Of a stretch of DNA of 64,000 nucleotides, positions 23,910 to 36,100 are shown piece by piece. Each line of letters starts with the position of its first letter. Positions within the stretch are counted from its first letter, which is position 1. Under the pieces are notes generated by a model. The model searched no databases. It had not been told where the DNA came from and saw only the letters and a program-made list of their open reading frames with translations. Made by a program: the position numbers and the translations under genes. The stretch is from Filobasidium wieringae (taxonomy: Eukaryota; Basidiomycota; Tremellomycetes; Filobasidiales; Filobasidiaceae): NCBI GenBank assembly GCA_001600055.1, contig BCIV01000020.1:1-64000 (forward strand). Reading direction: 5' to 3'.

Positions 23910-26900
23910 GGTGATTGACAAGCAGATCGCTACACATCGCCTGGCAGCAAAAGCCAAGATTGTCCATATTAGCTAGCGAACATCATGGAAGCTTCGGGTA
24001 ATTTGATACCTTAAGAGGCGAAAGGGGGGAAACCTGGAATCATCAATCTGCTTACCTGAGCAACTCTAGCTGCTGGATGATCGTAATGATCTAGGATATC
24101 ATGGGCACCATGAATCGCTCTGAGGTAGTATTCGCTCGCCTGAGATCTGGTAAGTGTCGTGACGTGGATCAAGATGACGGTGATCGAATACAATAGCATG
24201 ATAGAGGGGAAGGTTAACTGTAGAAAAGCAAAAATAAGCATATCTCAGCGTCTTGTCAGAAGTCGAACATTAGGTCTCGACCAGAGTACTTCGGTCAGAT
24301 GAGAATTTAAGCCAAGATAACGTTTGAACAAATCAATCTTGAAACGGTGCTCTCTAGCTTCAGTTGAGCTTTCTTTGCCCACTCCAGAAAGTGTGAAAGG
24401 CTTACCATCTCGGTAGCAGTGGCGGCGCAGATCCTCGCCAGATCTAGATATCGGGTCTCGAGGTTCATCCGGTCGGTATGCGTGGTATGCCAAACAACAG
24501 CTTGTAAGAAAGGGAGTAACGACAGCATTCTGACAAGATAGTGCATGCCCTGCACCGCTAGTCGAACTAGTATATCTGACTGGATCATAGTATCAGGGCG
24601 AATTCCGCTCCATCCCGATGACTCCGGCAGGCTACCAGGCCCACCGCTTGCAAGAGCATCCAGTTGAAGTGAGACTTCGTAGATTTTGATCGCTTCTTGT
24701 AGACTTGCCCCGCCTCGTTCTTCGGCAAGGTTGTCGAACATCCTTTGCACACGTCCCATCAGGTCGCTCAACTCTACAAGCAGCCTTAGTGGAGGTCGTT
24801 CCTTCAGATATCGTAATTAGCCTCGACCAAGGTGTGCTATATTCCAGACTGTTTTAGACCGCTCACATCGTCCAAACCCAAAAGGCTCCCGCTTAGATCC
24901 AAAGACCGCCTGAAGCTAGAAGGGATGCCGCGACATAAGGTCGCAAAATTCTCCATGTGGAAGCACATGCTCAGAGTCTTTTGATATCCCTCAGTCTGCA
25001 CGATCGATAGACCGTAGATGGCCGTTCGGTCAAGACCCATAGTGACGGCAAGACGAGATGCGTGACCAGCTGCTGACAGCTCTTCTAGAAAGAGCAATGT
25101 AAACGACCGTGAGTGATAGTACAATCAGATGAGCTCGGTCGTAGAACGATGACTTACCGTTGCTATTCCCGTAGCTTCGATTATAGGCTGCGAAGATGAT
25201 CCAAAGATTGATGACCCGGATGTCAGACTGGTCTTGGCTTACATCGTAAAGTATTGCCCTGATTTTGCGTCTGAAGATTTCGCTCCAGGCCCTGGCCAGA
25301 TCTTTGTGGCATTCAGCGTCTCCATCGCCCCCCACAATTTGTGCGCCGAAGGCCATGACTAAGAAGTCACGAGCCCAATCGAGAGAGAAGGCCGAGGTCG
25401 TAAGCGGGTAGTCCTGGTGTCTCTCTCGCAGGGGTATGGCGGACACGTCCCACCCCCGTGAGTTATACCGAAATTTCTTGTCTATGGACCCTCGAACAGC
25501 GACAACATCAAGAGCCGGGAACAGCGGTTGAACAGTGGTCTCATACATGGAAAGAAAACGATGTGCCAATGCTTCGGACAGGTAATATGGCTCCGCGCCC
25601 ACAGCGGCCGTGCTGAGCCTTGCTGAGTCTATTTGGCCATGAACGCTAGCCACAGAGCAATGATCAGTCTTTGCGGCGGGATACAACCCATATTCGACCT
25701 GTCCGATCACTTCAGTACATACACATATTTTTGACATCCCCATCGCCAGAGATGATGACCTTGCAGCTTCGGCACCTCGCCGCGCAACTGCACGAAAGCC
25801 TTATCCAGGGTTCCTGCGTCCGAGAGTTTCACAGATAACAGGCGAGCAAGATAATCTTGTAGGTTTAGGTATGAAGCAGGACCTATAGCGCAGCAGCCGG
25901 AACGAGGCTGTCAATAAGGTTTTTCCTGGAACATGGTTGATATCACATCGTCGTTTACCCCAAAGACGCATGCTTCTGAGGTCCAGGCCGACCTGAAGCA
26001 CGTTCAACCCGGCGTTACCGAAGTTGTCTGTCCTCGAACGCACAAAGCGCAAGGGAGTCATGCCATTGGACTGCGAGGTCTCAGCAGGCATCGAGTAGGA
26101 TGATTCCGACTTGCTTGACGCCACCTTGACGTGGTGTGAAAAGTTTCGCCACGCCGGTACTTCCGATGACAGAGTGCGGCCAGCGAGTAACCGATCGGGG
26201 CTCCAAGTTGATATCTTGCCATTTTCGGTCCCTTTGGCGACAACCAATGGCTGGCTGACCGAATGGCAACACGAACCGCCGGTATTGCGAAGGATTGCTT
26301 CAAACCATCTGTATGTATGTACCTATCAACGAGTTTAGTTTACGCTTTCTGGCAGGGTCTTACACCTGGGAGTGAGCCTTGGCTTGCCGGTGTTATCACT
26401 GCTTTCTCGGCTATGAGCTGGATGATTAGGAACTGCATCCGATATAAAGCCATCCTGACCATCGCATTGGTCGGCTTCTTCGCGCTCTGATCGCGCCGGT
26501 TTCTCCATGTCCTCATCGCGAGAAACAAGGTTGTTCATACCCATAGGATTGACCTGGCTGGTCAAGGCCGAGATTGCGCGATCGCTGAAGGTGACACCAG
26601 ACTTGCCAGTGAAGTCCGCTGAATGAAATGAGCCCCCATTCGAACGATTAGTGCGATCCTCCTATATGACTGGACTTACAGCTCGACAGTTCGGTCGTCT
26701 GGTCCGGCGTCACCTTCTACGAAGAACTCAGAAGAGGACACTGCTTGCATCGCCTGTTTGTCGGGAAGATAGGCCTCCTTTAGTTCGAGCTGAGCCAGCA
26801 ATAATTGGCGATTGTTCCCGGTGCGAACACATTTGATCTGTGCTGTCTGGCATGCCTGACATGGACTTGTTGTATTCAGGCACTGTCGACCCAGGTAGAC

Positions 26901-27050
26901 ATGTGAAAACAGCGGTTAACGTTTCTCATCCGCTTAAGGTCAGTATGCCGCCCTGAGCATCGATCTGCGTACTTACTTTGACTTTCCTGTACATGTATAA
27001 TGGGTTTGATGGTGGCATCATCAGCGTCGTCCTCCGCTAAGCGCTAGGCT
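23910..27050 (-). CDS. Zn2Cys6-type fungal transcription factor
   Basis: A nuclear regulator with a binuclear-cluster DNA-binding domain followed by a Fungal_trans-type middle region. A split zinc cluster is visible: YRKVK at the end of an exon near 26985, then C-x6-C-x2-C-x6-C from 26882 (CLNTTSPCQACQTAQIKC). The first two Cys of a standard cluster are not seen; Asn and Tyr occupy those places in the frame read. The middle region continues in frame across several introns, with segments 26565-26335, about 26300-25960, 25743-25160, 25110-24840 and 24771-24245. It includes DYLARLLSVKLSDAGTLDKA, SEALAHRFLSMYETTVQPLF and AAGHASRLAVTMGLD, all typical of this family. The C-terminal exon boundaries and the exact stop are uncertain. 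Target genes are unknown; the arsenic island 10 kb away is the nearest resistance locus, but a link is speculative. Confidence 0.7.
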
Positions 27051-27474
27051 TTGACCATGAACGAACCGAATCTTGCAGCTCTACATAAAATGAACGGGAA
27101 AGGGGAGTCAATCGGATCCGGCTTCATATCATCTCACACTCTGTATAAACCGCACATACATCACAGGCTCTCAATTGGTTAATCGACACGGTAAGACCGA
27201 GACGACGTTTCGCATCCGTGAGAACATCCGGCTGAGACTTGAGGTCCAAGTTACTATCCGGGGTGGCCTGGATACCACGGTGGTATAAGTGATCTTCGTG
27301 CGACATAGCGGTAGATGTGAGCGTGAAGAGTTTCTCCCTCTTGTTCCAATGGTCTTCGCAAGGGCTGCTTGACCGCTGATTTTCTCCTTTCCCTCACAGT
27401 GGTTCAATGGAATATCAGTATGTGAGGAAGGATACCTCGTATGTTATGCCTAAATTGATCGTTGCTATCATGCT

Positions 27475-29602
27475 ATGTGTGAACATATAGACGACTTTGA
27501 GAGTCGACATCCCGAAGGCGCCCTCGATATAGGGTGGACTCACCACCTACTTTCCCTCGTCCTGAGGCGTCCCCTGGTGGTACAGATGGTTCACACACTC
27601 ATAGGACTCGTCCTGAACGGCTCAGCACCTGGCCAATCGATGCTGTGTGCCTCCAGACTGACCCCACTGGCNNNNNNNNNNNNNNNNNNNNNNNNNNNNN
27701 NNNNNNNNNNNNNNNNNNNNNNNNNNNNNNNNNNNNNNNNNNNNNNNNNNNNNNNNNNNNNNNNNNNNNNNNNNNNNNNNNNNNNNNNNNNNNNNNNNNN
27801 NNNNNNNNNNNNNNNNNNNNNNNNNNNNNNNNNNNNNNNNNNNNNNNNNNNNNNNNNNNNNNNNNNNNNNNNNNNNNNNNNNNNNNNNNNNNNNNNNNNN
27901 NNNNNNNNNNNNNNNNNNNNNNNNNNNNNNNNNNNNNNNNNNNNNNNNNNNNGTGCGCCAACTGTTGGACGAGCTCTCCCACCACTTGGGACCAAGCAGG
28001 CTCGTTTTGGCCTACCTGGATGACGTCTACATCCTCTCAAATGACGAGGACACACTGGGTACAGTACAGGCTTTCTTTGAACATTCTCCATCGTCTCTAC
28101 AGCTCAACCTATCGAAATCCAAGAGCTACAAGGTGGAGGACATCAGGAACCGAGGACTCGAAGTGCTAGGCAGCTGCATCGGCAGTCATGAGGCAAGACA
28201 CTCGTTTCTGAGGGGTAAGATCGAAGAACAGGAGGCAATACTGGCCAAGTTGGTCNATTTGCCCCATCAGCACTCGTTCCTACTGCTCAGGGAGTGCCTG
28301 CAACAAAACCTGAGGCACCTGCTCAGGAGCCTTCGATCTGACGACCTACAGGACCTATGGGCTCGGTATGACAGGTCCCTGCAAGCGGTGGTGCTCAGGA
28401 TACAAGGGGTGTCACCTACACCTCTCAGTGGCGTTTCAGGCTCGTTCACTAACCCCCTGGAAGGTGTCCACCAAGTTTCATCGCTCCAAACCCATCGGAA
28501 CATGCCCATCTTTCTCGAGCATCCCCTAGGGGTCCAATCGAGTAGTCCTGCCCAGTTCCAGGACGGTGGAGCAAGGGGACCTAGTTTGGATTTGTGCACA
28601 CCCCCTGGACTCGTTCAGGACGCGTCACTAACCCCACAGACAAAGTCCCAGCACCTGATCTCCCTCCCTTCGAAACTGGGTGGTCTAGGCGTACTATCCC
28701 TCCTGGAATGTGCCCCACTCGCCTATGCAGCCGCTTCAGAGGCCTCGGATCGAATCCTACACCATATACCCATGATCCAGGCCACTCAGGACGACTCACA
28801 AGCACAAGGAACAGGCCCAGTTCGATCTCAAAGGGACAGGTGTCAAGACCAGTTTGAGACGAGGCATCGCAGCCTGATCACAGGGTGCACACCACAGGAG
28901 CGCCTCCTGATCACGGAAGCCTCCAGCTACCTTGGCAGACGATGGATGAGCATCATTCCCTTCAACAACTCGCTCAGACTGTCTGATTTCGAGGTATCGA
29001 GTGCCCTGCACCTGCGCGCACTCCTCCCTGCGCATGCGACTCATTGCCACCACTGTGGACTTCCCAACGAGCCTGCACACCATGAAGCGTGCATCCACAG
29101 GCCCAAGTGGACGCTCGCAAGGCATGAGCAGGTCAAGTATGCAATTGCAGACGGTCTCAAGGCCTGCCCATCGCTTGGACAAGTCACCATCGAGCCCTAT
29201 GTGCCTGGAACGGAGCTCAGGACCGATATCAAACTGTCAGGGAGCCGTGAGGCTGGTACCAGTGCTCAGGAATTCGATATCACCATCGTCTCCTTGGGCT
29301 CCTCACTACTGCAAAGGGCCTCGGATCGAGCACAACAGGATGAGGAACTCGTTTCCCACTCCAACAAGGTACTGCAGGACCGCCTGAAACGAGCTGCAAC
29401 TGCCAAGAAGACCAAGTACAGTGCAGTCGCAAGCTCTAGGTTTCGTCCCCTGGTGTTCAGCAGTGGTGGTGCGATGGAAGGAGAGTGCAGGAAGGTGTTT
29501 GAGGAGTGGCGCAGCCTGATGACAGTCGGATCTTATGAGTTCCTGCTCAAGAGACTCTCACTTCTACTGCTCAGAGCTCGTTTCAGGCACTTTGAAGCGT
29601 GA
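27475..29602 (+). CDS. Retrotransposon reverse transcriptase / restriction-like endonuclease, partial and interrupted by a gap
   Basis: Before the gap, the frame from 27475 ends in TLIGLVLNGSAPGQ...CASRLTPL, resembling the RT entry block usually written as ARLIAL. After the gap a frame open from 27953 to 29602 carries the catalytic LVLAYLDDVYILSND (YLDD at 28013-28024), a thumb region (LEVLGSCIGS, LPSKLGGLGVLSLLECAPLAYAAA) and a CCHC finger CHHCGLPNEPAHHEAC from 29045. An RHEQV motif follows, then RTDIKL (about 29219) and EFDITIV (about 29270), which fit the R/K-x-D...D/E pattern of restriction-like endonucleases. It copies RNA into DNA at a nicked target. The two parts are in different frames only because the gap length is arbitrary. 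One N lies at 28256. Confidence 0.85.
27672..27952. other. Assembly gap (281 N) inside the reverse transcriptase
   Basis: A run of 281 unknown bases. The flanking frames are offset by one, and the missing RT fingers/palm segment between the ARLIAL-like block and YLDD normally needs about 120-150 residues. The true length is therefore probably larger than drawn. Confidence 0.9.
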
Positions 29603-29705
29603 GGAAACAGGAGGAAGTAGTGTACAAGGTGCACGACTCGTTTGAATGGCTAGGAATCAAATACACCTTGTAACTAGACACTCTCTACTGTACTACACCA
29701 CGTTC

Positions 29706-29765
29706 TAACCCCTAAGAAAAATGGGGTGCCGACCCCAACCCCAGAGCCCCCCTATAACCCCTAAG
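29706..29765 (+). repeat. Telomere-repeat-like CCCCTAA units at the retrotransposon 3' junction
   Basis: TAACCCCTAAG occurs at 29706-29716 and again at 29755-29765, and CCCCTATAACCCC joins the last two units. Between them the sequence is rich in CCCC and GGGG blocks. Copy 1 ends with the same unit at 109-119. These look like target-derived telomeric units flanking the insertion. Confidence 0.7.
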
Positions 29766-30204
29766 TAGACGGCAAACGTTAAACGGTAGACAGTGACCAG
29801 CGGAACAGTAGACTGGGAGTCGAATAACGCCTCACGACTGCAAGTCCAACTTGACTCCACTCAACTCCTGGTATAAGCTACTGTGCTACAGTAGTGATGA
29901 TACGCCGATACTGATGTAGCATGAACGGAGGAAGCAAGTGACATGAGACAGCTCGATGGAGTCTGTTGGACCGTCTCGAAGGTACGTTCATGAATCATAC
30001 GAGCTCGTTGGACAACGACTACAGCTACACCTCGTACACATTGCAAAGTTTTAGCGTCGAGGTCACCTCGAAACAATGCCTGTCCTTGTACCCTTTGGCC
30101 CAATAACATGAAGAAGAACGTTCGTAACCATTGATACCCATAATAATCAAAAAAAACGAATGTCTCCGATTCCCAGATTCCTATTCTAAAATATTCCTTC
30201 GACA

Positions 30205-32275
30205 TCACTTCGACTGCCAAATCCGAACCCTTTTCACTGCCATCGATCGCTGTTTGAGATCGGCTGGCCAACTGGGATACCACTGCTCGGTCGTATTGTA
30301 AAAATCGGACATCGCATGAGGATCTCCGTTGACCCTGATGAAGCGGAAGGATAAATCGACCAAGCCAGATTGGAAGGATGCGATCGTTCGCTCACCACGG
30401 CTTGTCCTTGCTGTCCGCAAACCATCCGTTAGTCCCACCCACACCGACCGATAGGATGAGGAAGAAATCTTGATCGAAGGGCGCCGAATTGTGGGGACTG
30501 GTCACCCAAGGGTTTTTCTGAAGAGTTGCTGGCTACATCAGCAGCCGCGGAATGATTGAAGGAACTTCGAAACGTACAACAGAGATCTGCTCGGATCCGT
30601 TGGTAATAGCGGCGGGGAAGCCGCCTCGCTCCCAGAAGTCTTGCTTATCGAATTGAAAGTCGATTACTTGGTTGATTCTATTATCGACGTCTAGAGAGTA
30701 GGCTAGAACATCAGGACGATAAAGCGCTATCAGGAGACGTATTCGACACACTTACATGTCATCAGGTATTTGGGGGTCCATTCGACACTGTAAGTATGAA
30801 ACCTCTCGCTATAGTCTCCACGATAATTCTTGACTTCGCCCGATGTCTTCCAGAAACGATCCAAATCTTTGGTAGGACCCCAGTGCAGGGTCGATGAGAT
30901 GGCATCCCGACCTCCAGCCAGATAGTCGTATCCGTTACCCCTCGACTCGGCAATCTATAAGCGCAGTAAACCTGGTATCAGGAAGGTCAAATCTTCCTAG
31001 GCTGTTCAATTACGCCTACATCTATCTCTCCGCTGGCAGGAAAAGAAGTTCATCAGTATCACGTACAACTGCGATGACATCTAACTGATCAGGACTTACC
31101 TATTGGGCCACTCGCCGTACACGCTATCGGTGGGCATCATCCAGATGGCTGGCCATATCCAATCCCCAACCGGCATCCTGGCTACAATCTCGACCTTGCC
31201 ATAACGAATGCTTTTGCTGATCTTGGTGTTCAGCCGAGCCGATTGTACCGGATTGATGATCTCCCTGGTAGAAGAATTAGAAGCACGAGCACAGTCAGAC
31301 ACTCGAGAAGAGGTGCAAGTCCCTGCAACAGTCAGATTGACTACGTGGCCGTTTTCGATTTGGGTCTTATCCATCACCTCGCTAGTCAAAGTCGGCGTGA
31401 GGTAGAGAATATTGTCCTCGACCCATCTATCCAAGATGGCTTGGTGAACATAGACATCATGGCGTTTGCAATTCGTTTGACTGACGTACGAGTTTCGATC
31501 GCTATCTGTCGTCCACTCGAACTGCCCGTTGCCAAAACCTCCCATTTGCACTTCACGTTGCCAAATACCGGCATCAAAGGCATCAAAACGCTCATCCAGT
31601 ACAAGTTCCAACGGCTAGAGGTGAGCATAGGTCATCAATTGTCGAACTGTATCTATTCGTGCTATCTTATGCACTCACGCCAAGAATTGGTACAGACTTA
31701 TAGGCGATGTACACGACTGAAACAATAGTGCATGGAATTAAGAAAATCCTCAAATGAGGCTAGGGGTTCGGTACAGGCCATACTTACGAACTCCCGCAAC
31801 TCCTACTCCAATGACAAAGGCGACATAGAGCATGTATCTTGCAAATCTTAGCCGAGTTTTTTGCTTCATCCACGGCTTCTCTATGACGGTTCCCGGAACG
31901 AGTCTTGTGGATTTGCGCTTTGAACGATCACTCGACGTCAGACGGAGCGACAAAGAACTCTGATCCCTGGATGACAGACTGGAGGATTGTGCGACCGATG
32001 AGTCGGGGCTGGTTGTATGTTGGTGCTCGAGATTCTGTCGCAATGGGAAAATTTCAGCAATCTACGTCTGCGTTGTCGAATAGTCAGCTTGCCTGCCCAT
32101 CGTCCTCGAAGTCGAGATCGAATCTCTCCCTGACACAAGTCATCGGTTGGACTGTATCGTGGTTGCGGTGAAGGATAATGGTTGGTGTTTCGCTTTGTAT
32201 TGCCGACATGTTCTGTATGGTATACATCTTTGACGAACGACCACTCCTCCGTCTTCGTTCGAGATTCAGTGGCAT
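30205..32275 (-). CDS. GH16 Kre6/Skn1-like beta-glucan synthesis-associated membrane protein
   Basis: A type II membrane protein of the secretory pathway thought to act on cell-wall beta-glucan. Nine exons (32275-32093, 32034-31788, 31716-31679, 31614-31100, 31032-31020, 30954-30756, 30690-30578, 30532-30396, 30334-30205) join in frame to 524 residues. A Ser-rich cytosolic tail ends in KPWMKQK before one membrane helix (YMLYVAFVIGVGVAGV...). The GH16 domain follows: IWQREVQMGGFGNGQFEW, INPVQSARLNTK, GDWIWPAIWMMP, the catalytic ExDxxE as EIDIAE, NPWVTSPHNSAPFDQDFFLI and VGGTNGWFAD, with WYPSW near the end. Exon 5 is only 13 nt and supplies the first catalytic Glu and the Asp. Intron 1 would be a GC-AG intron, so exon 1 is the least certain. 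It is divergent from the GT2 gene. Confidence 0.9.
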
Positions 32276-33153
32276 TATATGTCATGGCAAATCCTCAATC
32301 GCCCTTCGGAAGTTTCTATCGACTCGAAATTCACTTCGAGGCTTTGCAATCGTACCTACAAACATCTGGTTCCCAAGTGAACATTGTGCCCTGCCAAACG
32401 ATTCCGACCTACAGCTTCCAGTGGAACGCGCGCGAGCGGTCTGTGATATACTAGCAGAAGTTTTCTGCTGTGTCCAATATAGTTTGCTAGCGGAGACGGG
32501 AAGGATTTGCGAGCTGACAGGATTTCCAGGGAGCATATAATCGTTCAGAAACTCCCAGCTTACCGATTCGAAGGGTTCCACTGCTTGATCAAGCGAAAGA
32601 AGTTAGCGACTTAATCGCAGAACAATTCTTGCTCGTGCGTCCACTCCGGTCCCGGGTCGTACGATTCCCCAGCCATTCCTACAGCACGACATCATTCCAC
32701 CTTGGAACGATTGATATACCTCCAGATTCCAGGGACCTGAAAAGCATGGATATGTGGGAACGGTTTCAGGTCGTGAGATTTGCATTTGAACGGGAACGGT
32801 ACTCGTGAATGACGATGCTGGACCTGATAGTTGATCTATTTAGTATACGCTCGGAACCTGATAAAGGAGCCTCGGCCTGGAAGAACACGATCGGCCTCGG
32901 AGAAACCGGCGACGCTATCTAGCCGCCTGAGACACTTCGACCGGATGCAGAAGAAGCCGGAAGCTCTCTCACGCTAGAGATAACGTGGGAAGGAACGTTT
33001 CGTCAGTGGTAATCACTGGTTATTTAACCTGTTCGTAAGTTCCCTCTTGCCCGACCCAGCCAGACCCAGGGGACTATATAGCAGCTGCTCACAAATTGGT
33101 CAGTTGCGTCCCATAGTCGCTGCTACACGATCAACCAAACTTCAATCCAAACC
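32276..33153. promoter_or_regulatory. Divergent upstream region of the GH16 and GT2 genes
   Basis: 878 bp between divergent start codons. A TATATAG-like sequence at about 33073-33080, roughly 75 bp before the GT2 start, may be a core promoter. No gene was recognised; short minus-strand open frames near 32282-32785 show no known motif. Confidence 0.4.
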
Positions 33154-36100
33154 ATGAAGACCTTCAGCAAACTATGGCGAAGGCCTCGGGCATCGTCTCC
33201 TCGGGTAGAAGATGTGGAAGCTGGCAACGAAAACAAGGACTCGGTAGACAACAGCGAGGATGAGATCAAGACAGATGACGATCAGATGTTTGCTTTTGTG
33301 CCCGTCTTGGCAGATCGTGCTTACGACCTGATGGCGGCGAACTTGTTCCAACAAGCGATCACTCGCGGCCATGTCAAGATAAACGATGCAGATGCCATCT
33401 TCATTCGCAGGGCCAAAAAGGAATATGTGTAAAGTCAATCTATGCTCATACGAAATGTACAAATCTGGCTAATCGCAAAATATCTTGACAGGTCCTTCCC
33501 TCCTGAGGTCATCGAAGGCGGCTTGTGGCATGATATCTTACGCGCGTTAAATATCGATGCAGGATTGCATATGTCCAATGATCTTATCCAAGCAGTGGTG
33601 GATTCAAGCGATGGCCAGACTCCATGGATCTCGATCGACGCGGAGATGCGAATTCAGGTGGTCGACAGCATTGGAGAATTGCAATCAGCACGCAAAAGTC
33701 AGAATGCCGCCTTCGTTAGACGGTCTCGATCCCTATTTATCTGGTCAGACAATGCACACAAGGTACTCGAGGACGCAGATGGATTGCTGGTTCGTATGAT
33801 GGCTACGGTATGGGAGAGACGAAACGACAAGAGGCCTCGAAGAGCGCTCAAGTTCGTTTCGGCATCTCGAGCAGAGCCTGAAGCTGTGGACCCACTCGAA
33901 AGCTCCTCGAAAGAAACTATACAGAAAGATCAAGCGGAGATCTTGCACACCGTTCAGAACTCCACGGCAACCTTTGAAAATGCGCACCATTGTGAAGACC
34001 AGGTCACCAACAGGCCGATCATGCTATTTGCCCCTATCACAACGGGACTCGCCATCATACTAGCCATGGCAATTGCTGGCGATGGGATAGGTAAATATGA
34101 TATCTCCCTGGCTGCAAAAAGTATGAGAATTCTCTATAACAATCATTTACTATGTTTATACTTAGGTGTACTTATCAAGGAATACATGTTGGATGGCGAT
34201 GCGACTCGCTTCGCGCTACTGGTTACGCTGCCGTTCAGGCTATGCGTTTCAACCTGTGAGTATGTGAACGTAGAACCAGAACCAACGTACCTACTTGTTC
34301 TCTCGAGCCAGTCTTCCTGTTGTTCCTCGTTGGACAATTGTGGCATATTGTAGGGCCGGTATCCCATCTGAAAGCGAACAGCCGGTTTTACAGCGGGGAA
34401 CGACCAAAATGGCGATCCGGTCTTGCTTTGCCTGAGTTCACCGTGATCGTGCCAGTATACAAAGAAGGGCTTGAAACAGTCATAGTACCGACCGTCGAGA
34501 GTCTGAATAAAGCTATTACGACGTACGAACGTCAAGGCGGATGCGCCCGTATCCTTGTTTGCGAGGACGGCATGCAATGTATCTCACCAGAGCTTCAGGC
34601 AGCGCGTCGTGAATTTTACGATAGACAGGGTATGGCATGGATTGCCAGGCCTCCCCACGGAGACGACTTCATCAGGAAAGGTCGGTTCAAGAAGGCCTCG
34701 AACATGAATTTTGGCTTCGAGCTCTCATTACGTGTGGAAGAACTGATGACTGGCCACTCGGAAGACGATCAAGAACCGATCGAGATGGCGTATGAGCAAG
34801 CGTTGGATATGGCTATTGCAGAGAGTCAGGGAAAGGCTTGGGCTGCGGGAAATATCCGAATGTGATGAGTCAATCTGAACTTTCTGCTTGGTTCGAGCGT
34901 GCTCATCGTTTGATCATTTTGCAGTGGGGAATTGCTGCTCATCGTTGATTGCGACACAAGGTATGACGAGCCACAGTCGATTCACTGTCGCCGTAGTTGA
35001 CACGGCTGCTTTGGTTCTCCTCTTAGAGTCCCTAGTGTCCGTCCTCCTTTATATGACAAAGAATGTGAAAGGTGATCCCCTTACAACCGTTGTCTTCAGG
35101 ACTGCTTCCTAGATGCCGCCAACGAATTCAATGACTCGCCTGAATTGGCCATATTACAGCACGAATCGGGTGTTCTGTTGGTAATCGAGCATTACTTTGA
35201 GCGAGGAATTGCTTTCTTCACGGAACGTATCAACAAGGCGATCACTTATTGTACCGCAAACGGCGAGGTATGTTGTGTTTCCGACGACTTGCAGAAGATT
35301 GGCAGCGACTGACACCTCTTATCGGTCAGACCGCGCCATTCGTCGGTCATAATGCGTTTCTGCGGTAGGTCTCCCTGTGGCGTCCGGGTGAAACCGACAA
35401 TGGCTGACTGGGGTCGCATCGACAGCTGGTCCGCTCTACAGGACGTAGCAATGAAAGACGAGGATGGGAACACCAAGATCTGGTCAGAATCGCACGTCTC
35501 CGAAGGTGAGCGACATTCGAGGCCGAATCGAACCATAGTCAACCTTTTAAATAGATCACCCTTGTCGAGTCAGATTTCGACGTGTCCTTGAGACTGCTCA
35601 TCAGTGGCTACATCACCCGCTGGGCGACCTATTCGAACGGCGAGTTCAAAGAAGGTGTTAGCCTGACGATAAATGACGAGATGTGAGCATCCGTATCGGA
35701 GAATCACCTCGAAATTCCTGACATGACGCGTGACACACCTCAGCGGAAGGTGGCAGAAATATGCTTATGGATGCAGCGAATTGCTTTTCCGGCCGCTCTT
35801 TCGATGGTACCGAGGACCAGTCTCTCCACTAGTCAGGAAATTCGTTTGGTCCAACGTCCCATTACATTCGAAGATCAGCGGGTTGTCGTACATTTTCAGC
35901 TATTATGCCATTGCGTGCGGATTCCCCTTCACGGTCATGAACTGGATGCTACAAGGGGTGATGAAAGGCAACCTCGATGGTTATTATCTAGGCAGTGAGT
36001 TGGGCGATCGACCATAGATGCGTTCACCGTGGTCCTGACCAATGTGACAGGCTGGGAGATTTGGATCTCACTCGTTGTAGTCTTTGTGATCGCTGGAAAC

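Larger units (their letters stand above)
27454..29765 (+). mobile_element. 5'-truncated non-LTR retrotransposon with restriction-like endonuclease (copy 2), Cnl1/CRE-like
   Basis: The element spans from somewhere near 27454, where its reading frame opens, to a 3' end rich in CCCCTAA. The 3' end at 29598-29716 is almost identical to the first bases of the window. Downstream, 29717-29765 is C-rich and ends in a second TAACCCCTAAG. Telomere-repeat junctions and a C-terminal restriction-like endonuclease are the hallmarks of the Cryptococcus Cnl1 group of site-specific elements; family assignment is by motif only. The 5' part of a full element is missing. Confidence 0.85.
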
